From the NCBI GenBank assembly GCA_964628685.1, contig CAZVNM010000007.1, forward strand, positions 1 through 64,000: a stretch of 64,000 bases of DNA. Reading direction: 5' to 3'. The first letter of the stretch is position 1. Each line of letters begins with the position of its first letter. Positions 55,317 to 63,287 of this stretch are shown piece after piece. A program made the translations under genes and the position numbers. The DNA comes from CALMEC01 sp964628685 (GTDB lineage Bacteria > Actinomycetota > Thermoleophilia > Miltoncostaeales > Miltoncostaeaceae). Below the pieces are notes generated by a model. The model did no database searches. It was not told where the DNA came from and saw only the letters and a list, made by a program, of their open reading frames with translations.

Positions 55317-56050
55317 GACGGGCCTCCCAGCGCCGTGAGCGCCTCGGTGACGTCGAAGCGCGGCTCGTACAGCGCGCGGCCCACGATCACCCCCATCAGG
55401 TTGGGGATGCGCGAGGCGCGCAGCGCCGCCAGGTCGTCCAGCGACGAGATGCCGCCCGAGGCGATGATCTCGAGCGGTGGGGCGGCGTCGGCCACCCGCC
55501 GCAGCGAGTTGAGGTTGGGGCCGCTCAGCATGCCGTCGCGACCGATGTCGGTGTAGATGATGCGCCGCACGCCGGTGGCGACCAGGTCGGCGGCCAGCAC
55601 GTTGGCGTCCATGGAGGTGAGCTCGGTCCAGCCGTGGGTCGCCACCATGCCCTCGCGCGCGTCGATGCCGACGGCGAGCGCCCCCTCCAGACGATCGACC
55701 GCCCACTCCAGGAGCGACCGGTCGCGAAGCGCCGCGGTGCCCAGCACCACCCGTTCGACGCCGGTCGCCATGGCGGTCTCGATGGCCGCCTTGGACCGCA
55801 GCCCGCCGCCCATCTGGACCTCACCGGGGAAGCGGTTGGCGATCTCAGCGATGAGCGGCGCGTGCACCGGCGCGCCCTGCTGGGCGCCGTCCAGGTCGAC
55901 CACGTGCAGCGCGGTGGCGCCCTGCTCGGCGAAGACCATGGCCTGGGCCACCGGATCGTCGTTGAAGGTCGTGGAGGCCTCGAAGTCCCCCTGCAGCAGT
56001 CGCACGGCCTTGCCGCCCTGCAGGTCGATCGCCGGATAGAGCGTGATCAC
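55313..56050 (-). CDS. hisA: Phosphoribosylformimino-AICAR-P isomerase
   Basis: 245 residues. LYPAIDLQGGKAVRLLQGDF with catalytic Asp, HVVDLDGA, QMGGGLRSKAAIETA, IYTDIGRDGMLSGPN with the second Asp and ASGGISSLDDLAAL are diagnostic. If a separate TrpF is lacking, HisA can be the bifunctional PriA of actinobacteria; this cannot be decided here. GTG start. Confidence 0.95.
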   Translation of the reverse strand: MITLYPAIDLQGGKAVRLLQGDFEASTTFNDDPVAQAMVFAEQGATALHVVDLDGAQQGAPVHAPLIAEIANRFPGEVQMGGGLRSKAAIETAMATGVERVVLGTAALRDRSLLEWAVDRLEGALAVGIDAREGMVATHGWTELTSMDANVLAADLVATGVRRIIYTDIGRDGMLSGPNLNSLRRVADAAPPLEIIASGGISSLDDLAALRASRIPNLMGVIVGRALYEPRFDVTEALTALGGPS

Positions 56051-56679
56051 GCGCCGACCTCCGCGGTCGTTGTCTCGACCCAGTGGCGCAGGAGCGCGAT
56101 GCCGGCGTCACTGGACTTCTCGGGGTGGAACTGGAACCCGACCACGTTGCCGTGGCCGGCGATGGCGCAGAACGGCGCACCGCCGTGGTCGGCCTCGGCC
56201 CAGCACGCCTCGGGCTCATCCGGCTCGACGGCGTAGCTGTGCAGGAAGTAGTAGGCGTGCTCGGCCTCGTCACCCGGTGTGATGGGGCAGCGGTCGTTGA
56301 ACGTGACCGCCGACCAGCCGATGTGCGGGACCTTGGCGGTGTCGCCCAACCGTCGCACCCTGCCGGGGATGAGCCCCAGGCCGGGCACCCCGGGCGCCTC
56401 GTCGCTGGCGTCGAAGAGCACCTGCAGGCCGATGCAGATGCCGAGCACCCGCGTGCCCTCACCGGCCGCGGTCACCACCGCGTCGGCCAGCCCGCTCTCG
56501 GTGAGCCGTCGCATGGCCTCGGCGAAGTGCCCGTCACCGGGCAGCACCAGCACGTCGGCGTCGGCGATGTCCTCGGGCGCACGCGCCATGTGCACGTCCG
56601 AGCCCAGTCGCTCGAGCGCCTTCACCGCGCTTCGCAGGTTGCTCATCTCGTAGTCCAGCACGCAGACCCGCAGACTCAC
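56047..56679 (-). CDS. hisH: Imidazole glycerol phosphate synthase, glutaminase subunit
   Basis: 210 residues. Class I glutamine amidotransferase with nucleophile Cys in VLGICIGLQVLFD and His/Glu in FQFHPEKSSD; LDYEMSNLRSAVKALERLG at the N-terminus is typical. It supplies ammonia to HisF. GTG 56679 overlaps the hisB stop in GTGA. Confidence 0.96.
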   Translation of the reverse strand: MSLRVCVLDYEMSNLRSAVKALERLGSDVHMARAPEDIADADVLVLPGDGHFAEAMRRLTESGLADAVVTAAGEGTRVLGICIGLQVLFDASDEAPGVPGLGLIPGRVRRLGDTAKVPHIGWSAVTFNDRCPITPGDEAEHAYYFLHSYAVEPDEPEACWAEADHGGAPFCAIAGHGNVVGFQFHPEKSSDAGIALLRHWVETTTAEVGA

Positions 56680-57263
56680 AGGCTGCCCTTGGTCGACGGC
56701 ACACCCTGCACGCGTCCGTTGGGCGCGATCGCCACCGCGAGGGCGCGGGCGACGGCCTTGAACGACGCCTCGATGACGTGGTGCGGGTTCTCCCCCGCCA
56801 GCAGGCGCACGTGCAGCGTCAGGCGGGCGTGGTTGACCAAGCCGCGCAGGAACTCCTGCAGGCAGTCGGTCTCGAAGCCGCCGATGACGCCGAAGGGAAG
56901 CGGCACGTCGCACGCCAGGTACGGGCGCCCCGAGATGTCGACCACCGCGTGCACCAGGGTCTCGTCCATGGGCACGAAGGCCGACCCGTAGCGCTCGATG
57001 CCGGCGCGGTCGCCGAGCGCCCGGTCGAGCGCCTGGCCGATCGTGATGCCGGTGTCCTCGATGGTGTGGTGCCCGCCGGTCTCGAGGTCGCCGGTGGCGG
57101 CCACGTCCAGGTCGACGATGCCGTGGCGGCCGAAGAGCACGAGCATGTGGTCGAGGAACCCGACGCCGGTCGCCGCCGTCACGTCGCCGGCACCGTCCAG
57201 GTCCAGCCTGACAGTGACGTCCGTCTCGCCAGTGGTGCGTCGCACCTCAGCCCGCCGTGTCAT
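56676..57263 (-). CDS. hisB: Imidazoleglycerol-phosphate dehydratase
   Basis: 195 residues. GFLDHMLVLFGRHG, HHTIEDTGITIGQALDRALG, METLVHAVVDISGRP-like segment and NPHHVIEASFKAVARAL contain the manganese-binding His/Glu motifs. Monofunctional, without the N-terminal phosphatase of enterobacteria. It overlaps hisD and hisH by 4 bases. Confidence 0.97.
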   Translation of the reverse strand: MTRRAEVRRTTGETDVTVRLDLDGAGDVTAATGVGFLDHMLVLFGRHGIVDLDVAATGDLETGGHHTIEDTGITIGQALDRALGDRAGIERYGSAFVPMDETLVHAVVDISGRPYLACDVPLPFGVIGGFETDCLQEFLRGLVNHARLTLHVRLLAGENPHHVIEASFKAVARALAVAIAPNGRVQGVPSTKGSL

Positions 57264-58537
57264 CGCATTCCCCTCTCGATTGCCTGCGCCCTCACCTCCG
57301 CAGAGCGGCGGTGATGGTCGAATCCCTCCGCCCGTGCGATGACCGCCAGGTGCGGGGTGAGCTCCGTCACGGCCTCGTCGGGAAGGTCGATCACCGACAT
57401 TCTGCGCAGATACGTGGCCGGTGCAACCGCCGAGGCGAATCTGGCGGCGCGGCCGGTGGGCAGGATGTGGTTGCTGCCCGCGACATAATCGCCGAAGGCG
57501 GTGGCGCCGTTGGGACCGGTGAAGACCGCGCCCGCGTGGCGGATCCGCCCGGCCACCGTCGGGGCGTCGGGCGTGTCGATCTGCAGGTGCTCGGGCGCGA
57601 AGGCCTCGGCGAAGCTCACGGCGTCGTCCAGGTCGACCACGTCGACCAGGGTGATCGCCCCGTCCACGGCGTGGTCCGCGAGGTCCGCCTGGACGGCGTC
57701 GACCACCGCAGCGTCGGGTGAGACCAGGATCGCCGGCGAGTCGGGTCCGTGCTCGGACTGGGCGCACAGGTCGGCGGCGATCGCCTCGGCGTCCACGTCA
57801 CCGGTGGCGATCACGACCACCTCGCTGGGGCCCGCCACCGAGTCGATGCCGACCGTGCCGAACACCTGGCGCTTGGCCTCCTGCACCCAGGCGCTGCCGG
57901 GGCCGGTGACGACCGCGACCGACGCGATCGTCGCCGTCCCGAACGCCAGCGCGGCGATCGCACCGGGGCCGCCGACGGCGTAGACCTCATCGATCCCCAG
58001 CAGGTCGGCGGCCGCCAGGATCGACTGGGAGACGGTCCCGTCCGGACCGACCGGGGTGCAGACGGCGATGCGCTCCACCCCCGCGACCTGCGCCGGGACG
58101 ACGGCCATCACCAGGCTGGACGGGTAGACGGCGCGACCGCCCGGCACGTAGACGCCGGCCGACGCCACCGGCAGGCTGCGCACGGTGATGCGCTGCCCGA
58201 AGGCGAGCTCGACGGGGGTGTCGGCCCCACGCAGCGCCTCAGCAAGGGTGCGCACCTGGTCGGCCGCCACGCCCAGCGATTCGCGCAGGCCCGGTTCGGC
58301 ACCGGCGCCGGCGCGCGCGATCTCCTCGGGGTCGACCCGGATGTGCGCGGCCTCGAACTGCGGGAAGTCGAACCGGCGCGTCAGGTCGACGAGCGCCGCG
58401 TCACCGCGGTCGCGCACGTCCCGGATGATCTCGGCCACGTGCTGGGTGATGGCGGGGTCGGGTGGCGGCGGCTGCAGGCGCAGGGCGAGGTCGGTGAGGT
58501 CCGTCCCGCGGGCGTCGATGCGGGCGACCTCGCTCAC
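57260..58537 (-). CDS. hisD: Histidinol dehydrogenase
   Basis: 425 residues. VYVPGGRAVYPSSLVMAVVP, GTATIASVAVVTGPGSAWVQ, IDSVAGPSEVVVIA, SEHGPDSPAILVS and AGSNHILPTGRAARFASAVA with zinc and catalytic His/Glu are all present. It oxidises histidinol to histidine in two NAD steps. GTG 58537 overlaps the hisG stop. Confidence 0.97.
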   Translation of the reverse strand: MSEVARIDARGTDLTDLALRLQPPPPDPAITQHVAEIIRDVRDRGDAALVDLTRRFDFPQFEAAHIRVDPEEIARAGAGAEPGLRESLGVAADQVRTLAEALRGADTPVELAFGQRITVRSLPVASAGVYVPGGRAVYPSSLVMAVVPAQVAGVERIAVCTPVGPDGTVSQSILAAADLLGIDEVYAVGGPGAIAALAFGTATIASVAVVTGPGSAWVQEAKRQVFGTVGIDSVAGPSEVVVIATGDVDAEAIAADLCAQSEHGPDSPAILVSPDAAVVDAVQADLADHAVDGAITLVDVVDLDDAVSFAEAFAPEHLQIDTPDAPTVAGRIRHAGAVFTGPNGATAFGDYVAGSNHILPTGRAARFASAVAPATYLRRMSVIDLPDEAVTELTPHLAVIARAEGFDHHRRSAEVRAQAIERGMR

Positions 58538-59160
58538 GTGACCACCGCGGCCAGCCGTGCGGTGAGCTCGTCCACCTCGCGCGCCTTCACCTTGTGGCTC
58601 ACTCGGTTGGCGATGAGACGGGCCGACGAGGTGAACACCTCCTCGCGTTCCACCAGGCCGTTTTCGACCAGGGTGCGGCCGGTGGCGGTGAGGTCGATGA
58701 TCCCGTGGGCCAGACCCACGAGCGGCGCCAGCTCCACCGAGCCGTTCACCTTGACCACCTCGACCGGGCGGCCGGTGCGGGCGAAGTACCGTCGCGCGAC
58801 GTTCACGTACTTGGTGGCCACGCGCACCGCGCCCAGGTGCGCCAGCACGTCGGGCGTGGGGTCCTCGCCGTCCAGGGTGGCGTAGATCATGCGACAGCCG
58901 CCGTAGCGCAGGTCGAGCAGCTCGTAGACGTCGGGGGCGTACTCGCGCAGCACGTCGGTGCCGGCGATGCCGACGTCGGCCGAGCCCGCCTCGACGAAGG
59001 TGGCGACGTCACTGGGACGGGTGGTGATGTAGCGCAGCCCGTCCGCGGCGTCGGCCACGAGGCGCCGGCCGATGTCGCGCAGCGGCGCCACATCCAGTCC
59101 GGCGCGTTCCAGGTGGTCGACGGTGTCGTCGTAGAGCGCCCCGCGGGGCACGCAGATCAC
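58534..59160 (-). CDS. hisG: ATP phosphoribosyltransferase, short form
   Basis: 208 residues, which means the short HisG lacking the C-terminal histidine-binding domain. AGSADVGIAGTDVLREY, YGGCRMIYAT, RVATKYVNVARRYFA and the PRPP loop GIIDLTATGRTLVENGL are visible. It needs HisZ, encoded just upstream with a 4-base overlap, for activity and feedback. Confidence 0.96.
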   Translation of the reverse strand: MICVPRGALYDDTVDHLERAGLDVAPLRDIGRRLVADAADGLRYITTRPSDVATFVEAGSADVGIAGTDVLREYAPDVYELLDLRYGGCRMIYATLDGEDPTPDVLAHLGAVRVATKYVNVARRYFARTGRPVEVVKVNGSVELAPLVGLAHGIIDLTATGRTLVENGLVEREEVFTSSARLIANRVSHKVKAREVDELTARLAAVVT

Positions 59161-60410
59161 GAGCGGCGCGATGCGATCACCTCCACCGGGTCGGTGCCGG
59201 AGACCCGCTCCCCGGCGGCGCGATCGACGACCGCGGTCGCCTCGCCGTCGGGCACGACCACGAAGCGCCAGCCGTCGGCGGCCGCCAGATCGTCGGCTTC
59301 GGCGGAGGTGGCGACCGCGGCGACCGGCACGCCGGACGCCCGCAGGCGCGTGGCGGTGTCGAGCGCCGTCTCGAGGCCTCCCACGACGACCGCGCCGTCC
59401 AGGGGGCCGGCGGCGGCGGTGCGGGCGCGAAGCCCCTCGTGCAGCACGTCAAGGAGCACGCCGAAGCCGACCGCCGGACGCGCTGCGCCGAACCGGCCCA
59501 GCAGATCGTCGTAGCGGCCGCCGACGGCGACGGGACGCCCGACGTCCGGGGCGTAGGCCTCGAACACCACACCGGAGTAGTAGCCCCAGTCGCGCAGCAC
59601 GCCGAGGTCGATCATGACCGCGTCGCCGGCGCCGTGCAGGCCCACGATGCGAAGCGTCTCAGCCAGTGCGCGGCAGCGGTCGGCGGCCGCGGGCACCGCA
59701 TCGGCCAGCTCGTCCAGAAGCTCGGCGCCGCCCCGGCGCGTGGGGAGCGCCGCCAGCACCTCGCGCCGCGACGCCGGGGCGTCGGACGCCTCGCTCACGT
59801 CGCGCCAGGCGATGAGGTCCTTGGCCCGTGCCGCGGCCTCCAGGCGCACCTGCTCCTCCTGCGAGGCGCCCAGGCCGCCCACCAGGGCGCGCATGAGGCC
59901 CACGTCGCCCAGCCCCACCCGCAGGTCGGTGATGCCGAGCCCGCGGAGGGTCCCGACCACGAGTGCGATCACCTCGGCGTCGGCGGCCTCACCGGGCACG
60001 CCGATCAGCTCCACGCCGGCCTGGCGCTCCTCGATGCCCTGGGCGCGGCCGGGCTTCGCGGGGCGGGCGATGGGTGCCACGTAGCTCAGCCGAAGCGGTG
60101 CGGTGCGCGCCGTGTACCGGCTGGCGACGAGGCGGGCCACCGGGATGGTGAGGTCCGGGCGCAGCACCAGGACCTGCCCGAGGTCGTCGAACAGCCGAAA
60201 CGCCCGGCCGACCCCGCCCTCCTGGGCACGGTCCATGACGTCCGCGTACTCCACCATCGGCGTGCGCACCTCGCGGTAGCCGAAGCGCGTGAACGCCTCG
60301 CGCAGGCCCCGTTCGATCGCTTCGAGCTCGCCGCGCTCGACGGGCAGCAGATCCCGGGCACCCTCGGGAAGCCGGGTGCGCTCGAGTCCCCCGTTTTGCG
60401 CCCCGCTCAT
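59157..60410 (-). CDS. hisZ: ATP phosphoribosyltransferase regulatory subunit (HisRS-like)
   Basis: 417 residues. A class II tRNA-synthetase-like fold: LPEGARDLLPVERGELEAIE, FGYREVRTPMVEYADV, LVLRPDLTIPVARLVASRY and YYSGVVFEAYAPDVGRPVAV followed by GGRYDDLLGRFG. Adjacency to a short HisG identifies it as HisZ and not histidyl-tRNA synthetase. A C-terminal ~90-residue anticodon-like domain remains. It overlaps murA by 4 bases. Confidence 0.92.
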   Translation of the reverse strand: MSGAQNGGLERTRLPEGARDLLPVERGELEAIERGLREAFTRFGYREVRTPMVEYADVMDRAQEGGVGRAFRLFDDLGQVLVLRPDLTIPVARLVASRYTARTAPLRLSYVAPIARPAKPGRAQGIEERQAGVELIGVPGEAADAEVIALVVGTLRGLGITDLRVGLGDVGLMRALVGGLGASQEEQVRLEAAARAKDLIAWRDVSEASDAPASRREVLAALPTRRGGAELLDELADAVPAAADRCRALAETLRIVGLHGAGDAVMIDLGVLRDWGYYSGVVFEAYAPDVGRPVAVGGRYDDLLGRFGAARPAVGFGVLLDVLHEGLRARTAAAGPLDGAVVVGGLETALDTATRLRASGVPVAAVATSAEADDLAAADGWRFVVVPDGEATAVVDRAAGERVSGTDPVEVIASRRS

Positions 60411-61693
60411 TCCGGTACCCGCTCGATCCTCGCGCCGAGGGCCTGCAACCGCTGGTCGATCTTCTCGTAGCCGCGGTCGATCTGTCGGATGTTGCCGATC
60501 ACGCTCGTCCCCTGCGCGCAGAGGCTCGCGATCAGCATCGCCATGCCCGCGCGGATGTCGGGGCTCTCCAGCCGTTCGCCGTGCAGCTGCGCAGGGCCGC
60601 TGATGACCGCGCGGTGCGGGTCGCAAAGGACGATGCGCGCACCCATGGCGACCAGCTTGTCCACGAAGAACAGGCGGTTTTCGAACATCTTCTCGAAGAT
60701 CATCACCGTGCCGTGGGCCTGTGTGGCCACGGCCGTCGCGATGCTGGTGAGGTCCGCCGGGAACGCCGGCCACACGCCGTCGTCCACCTTGGGGATGGCG
60801 CCGCCGGAGTCGCGCTGGATCTCGAGCGACTGGTCCGGTGGCACGCGCAGGCCGTCGCCCACCCACTCGACGCGGATGCCGAGGCGCTCGAACGTGAGGC
60901 AGATCATCCGCATGTCGGATCGACGCACGTCCGGGATGGTGATGTCGGACCCGGTGACGGCGGCCAGGCCGATGAACGACCCGACCTCGATGTAGTCGGA
61001 CGGGATGCGGAACCGTCCACCGTGCAGACGCTCGACGCCGCGGATGTGCAGCTCGTTGGTGCCGATGCCGGTGATGTCGGCACCCAGCTCCACCAGGAAG
61101 CGGGCGGTGTCCTGCACGTGCGGCTCGCACGCGGCGTTGTAGATGACCGTCTCGCCCTCGGCGAGCGCCGCGGCCATGAGGGTGTTCTCGGTGGCGGTGA
61201 CCGACGCCTCGTCCAGGAAGATCTCGGCGCCGCGCAGGCCGCCGTTGTGGCGCATGTCGAAGGTGCGCCCCTCGGCGATCTCGGTGCCGAGCTCGCGGAA
61301 GGCCAAAAGGTGCGTGTCGACGCGACGGCGGCCGATGAAGTCGCCGCCCGGCTGGGGCAGGCGGATCTCGCCGCAGCGGGCGAGCATGGGGCCCGCCAGC
61401 AGGAACGACGCGCGGATCTTGCTGGAGAGCTCGCGGTCGATCTCGGTGGTGCGGATGTCGGCGGCGCAGAGCGCGATCTCGTGGGGACTGATCTCCCGGA
61501 TCTGCACGCCCACGTCGTCGAGGAGACCAAGCATCGAGTGCACGTCCCGGATGTCGGGGACGTTCTCGAGGATGACCTCCTCGTCGGTCAGCAGGCAGCC
61601 GGCGAGGATCGGCAGGGCCGCGTTCTTGTTGCCGCTGGGCACGAGGGTTCCGGACAGCGGGACGCCGCCCTCGATGATGAAGCGTTCGGACAC
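60407..61693 (-). CDS. murA: UDP-N-acetylglucosamine 1-carboxyvinyltransferase, Cys-to-Asp variant
   Basis: 428 residues. FIIEGGVPLSGTLVPSGNKN, GPMLARCGEIRLPQPGG, GADITGIGTNELHIRGVERL and PDIRAGMAMLIASLCAQGTS match MurA. The loop that holds the fosfomycin-sensitive Cys (GGCxIG) reads GGDFIG, so Asp takes its place, as in mycobacterial and chlamydial MurA. It starts peptidoglycan synthesis and heads the his gene run. GTG 61693 is preferred because the family begins near SERFII; ATG 61720 is the alternative. No clear ribosome site is seen. Confidence 0.94.
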   Translation of the reverse strand: MSERFIIEGGVPLSGTLVPSGNKNAALPILAGCLLTDEEVILENVPDIRDVHSMLGLLDDVGVQIREISPHEIALCAADIRTTEIDRELSSKIRASFLLAGPMLARCGEIRLPQPGGDFIGRRRVDTHLLAFRELGTEIAEGRTFDMRHNGGLRGAEIFLDEASVTATENTLMAAALAEGETVIYNAACEPHVQDTARFLVELGADITGIGTNELHIRGVERLHGGRFRIPSDYIEVGSFIGLAAVTGSDITIPDVRRSDMRMICLTFERLGIRVEWVGDGLRVPPDQSLEIQRDSGGAIPKVDDGVWPAFPADLTSIATAVATQAHGTVMIFEKMFENRLFFVDKLVAMGARIVLCDPHRAVISGPAQLHGERLESPDIRAGMAMLIASLCAQGTSVIGNIRQIDRGYEKIDQRLQALGARIERVPE

Positions 61694-61828
61694 CGTCGCT
61701 GACCGTATCAGTCCCGTCATACGGCACGACGCGCCCACCGGCCGTGGCCCCACCCCATCCCGTGTGACCGTTCGCACGACCGGAGCCGATCGGGGCCCGT
61801 TGCAGCCGACCCGAGATGAAACGCCCGT

Positions 61829-61857
61829 TGCCTTGTGACGTCGCCCGCGATATAACC
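61829..61857 (+). promoter_or_regulatory. Sigma70-type promoter, TTGCCT-17-TATAAC
   Basis: TTGCCT (61829-61834) and TATAAC (61852-61857) are separated by exactly 17 bases. The expected start near 61864 gives a leader of about 28 bases with GGAGA before the ATG at 61892. This is the clearest promoter in the window. Confidence 0.7.
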
Positions 61858-61891
61858 ACCATTCCGGTCTGTGACGTGCGGAGATGCCTCG

Positions 61892-62146
61892 ATGAAGTTC
61901 CTCAGAATGACCCCGGGTTACGGCGAGACGCTCATCGCCGAGGGCGACCCTCAGCTCGATGCCGAGCGTGAGGCGCTCGTCGCCGAGTTCCGCCGCCAGC
62001 TGAGCTCCGGCATGTGGGCCGGGGTGCCCATCACCGACCGTCTGACCGGTCGTCGCGAGGCGCAGCTCGTCACCGACTTCGACCAGATCCCCACGACCGC
62101 CGAGCGCGTCCTCTTCTGGCCGCGTGCCGCCGGGGGCTCCCTGTGA
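61892..62146 (+). CDS. Small protein of unknown function behind a strong promoter
   Basis: 84 residues: MKFLRMTPGYGETLIAEGDP, then LDAEREALVAEFRRQLSSGM, WAGVPITDRLTGRREAQLV and TTAERVLFWPRAAGG. No membrane segment or known motif. The ATG at 61892 has GGAGA seven bases upstream; a GTG at 61871 is less likely. It resembles short soluble proteins common in this phylum but I cannot name a family. A membrane-protein gene follows after 16 bases. Confidence 0.7.
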   Translation: MKFLRMTPGYGETLIAEGDPQLDAEREALVAEFRRQLSSGMWAGVPITDRLTGRREAQLVTDFDQIPTTAERVLFWPRAAGGSL

Positions 62147-62162
62147 CGCACGCAGGGGTCCG

Positions 62163-62771
62163 GTGACCGTCCTCATCACGGTCATCGGGGTGCTCGCCCT
62201 CTCGGTCGCGGCATTCGGCGCCGTGCCCCGTCGTCCGCGACGGTCGGAGCCGCGCCGTCCCCGCCGGGTGCGTGCCGCCGAGGCGCGTCGTCCCCGCCGT
62301 CCGGTCTGGGCGCGCGAGTGGCCGGTCAGCGAGGGCCAGGCCGATGCCCGCTCCCTCGAGCTTCTGCGCTCGGTGGTGAACGAGGACGAGTGGCGCATGT
62401 ACGAGGAGCTCGGCTTCCTCTGCGTCACCGGCCGGCGGCTGCGACCGGACGGGACCGAGGGGCTTCCCCGCTACCGCTACCTCATTTACCCGCACCGCCC
62501 GCTCGTCGCGCTGCTGCCCCGCTCCCTGTCGCCGGTGCGCGAGTACTGCATCGAGTTCCGCGACGCGTCGACCTCGCGCGACGGTCGCGCCGCGCTGCTG
62601 CCGATCGGGGACGACCTCATCGCCAAGTGGATGACGGTGCGCTCGGACGAGAACCGGATGCTGGCCCACGCCAACGTGTCGGCGGCCGGGTGCCAGATCC
62701 CGCTGTCGCAGATCGAGCGTGACGTGCGCCGCTACGCCCGCTGGCGGGACGCGCAGCCGGCGGCCGCGTAG
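62163..62771 (+). CDS. Membrane-anchored protein of unknown function
   Basis: 202 residues. An N-terminal helix (TVLITVIGVLALSVAAFGAV) and an Arg/Pro-rich stretch (about 25-55) precede a soluble domain: LRSVVNEDEWRMYEELGFLC, YRYLIYPHRPLVALLPRS, EYCIEFRD, and a C-terminal VRRYARWRD. Not recognised. GTG 62163 follows GCAGGGG and lies 16 bases after the preceding gene, so both are probably expressed from the promoter at 61829. Confidence 0.7.
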   Translation: MTVLITVIGVLALSVAAFGAVPRRPRRSEPRRPRRVRAAEARRPRRPVWAREWPVSEGQADARSLELLRSVVNEDEWRMYEELGFLCVTGRRLRPDGTEGLPRYRYLIYPHRPLVALLPRSLSPVREYCIEFRDASTSRDGRAALLPIGDDLIAKWMTVRSDENRMLAHANVSAAGCQIPLSQIERDVRRYARWRDAQPAAA

Positions 62772-62992
62772 GGAACCCACTCCGCGACCGTCCCGTTCGG
62801 CGCGGCCCCCGACCCTCACGTGCCGGGCGACGGACGGTCGGCGACGCGGTGCTCGCCCACCCATCCGCGGTGGATCCCGGGCTGTCGGTGCCGGCGGTCG
62901 ACGGGGACGGGCCGCCCGCACCGATGAATCGCGGTCGCACGGCCGGTCTCAATGGGACTGGATCATCCCCACCCCTGACCGAGGAGCACCCC

Positions 62993-63274
62993 ATGATCAT
63001 CGTCGCCGGCCATCTGCGCGTCGACGCCGACGACCGCGAGGACTACGTCGCGACCTGCCGGGACGTGGTCGCCGCCGCACGGGCGGCCGGCGGCTGTCTC
63101 GACTTCGCGATCACCGCCGACCCCCTCGATGCCGACAGGGTCAACATCTTCGAGCGCTGGGAGTCACCTGAGGCGCTGGAGCGGTTTCGCGGCGACGGGC
63201 CCGACGTCGCGCTCGGTGAGCGGATCCGGGCGGCGGACGTGCGGGAGTACGAGGTGGGCGAGCGCCCCGCCTGA
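62993..63274 (+). CDS. Antibiotic biosynthesis monooxygenase-fold protein (ABM domain)
   Basis: 93 residues. VAGHLRVDADDREDYVATCR, GGCLDFAITADPLDADRVNI and FERWESPEALERFRGDG are typical of the dimeric ferredoxin-like ABM fold. Members include quinol monooxygenases and heme-degrading enzymes; the reaction here is not determined. ATG 62993 follows GAGGAG. It converges on the oxidoreductase gene. Confidence 0.87.
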   Translation: MIIVAGHLRVDADDREDYVATCRDVVAAARAAGGCLDFAITADPLDADRVNIFERWESPEALERFRGDGPDVALGERIRAADVREYEVGERPA

Positions 63275-63287
63275 CAGGCTCGGCCCC

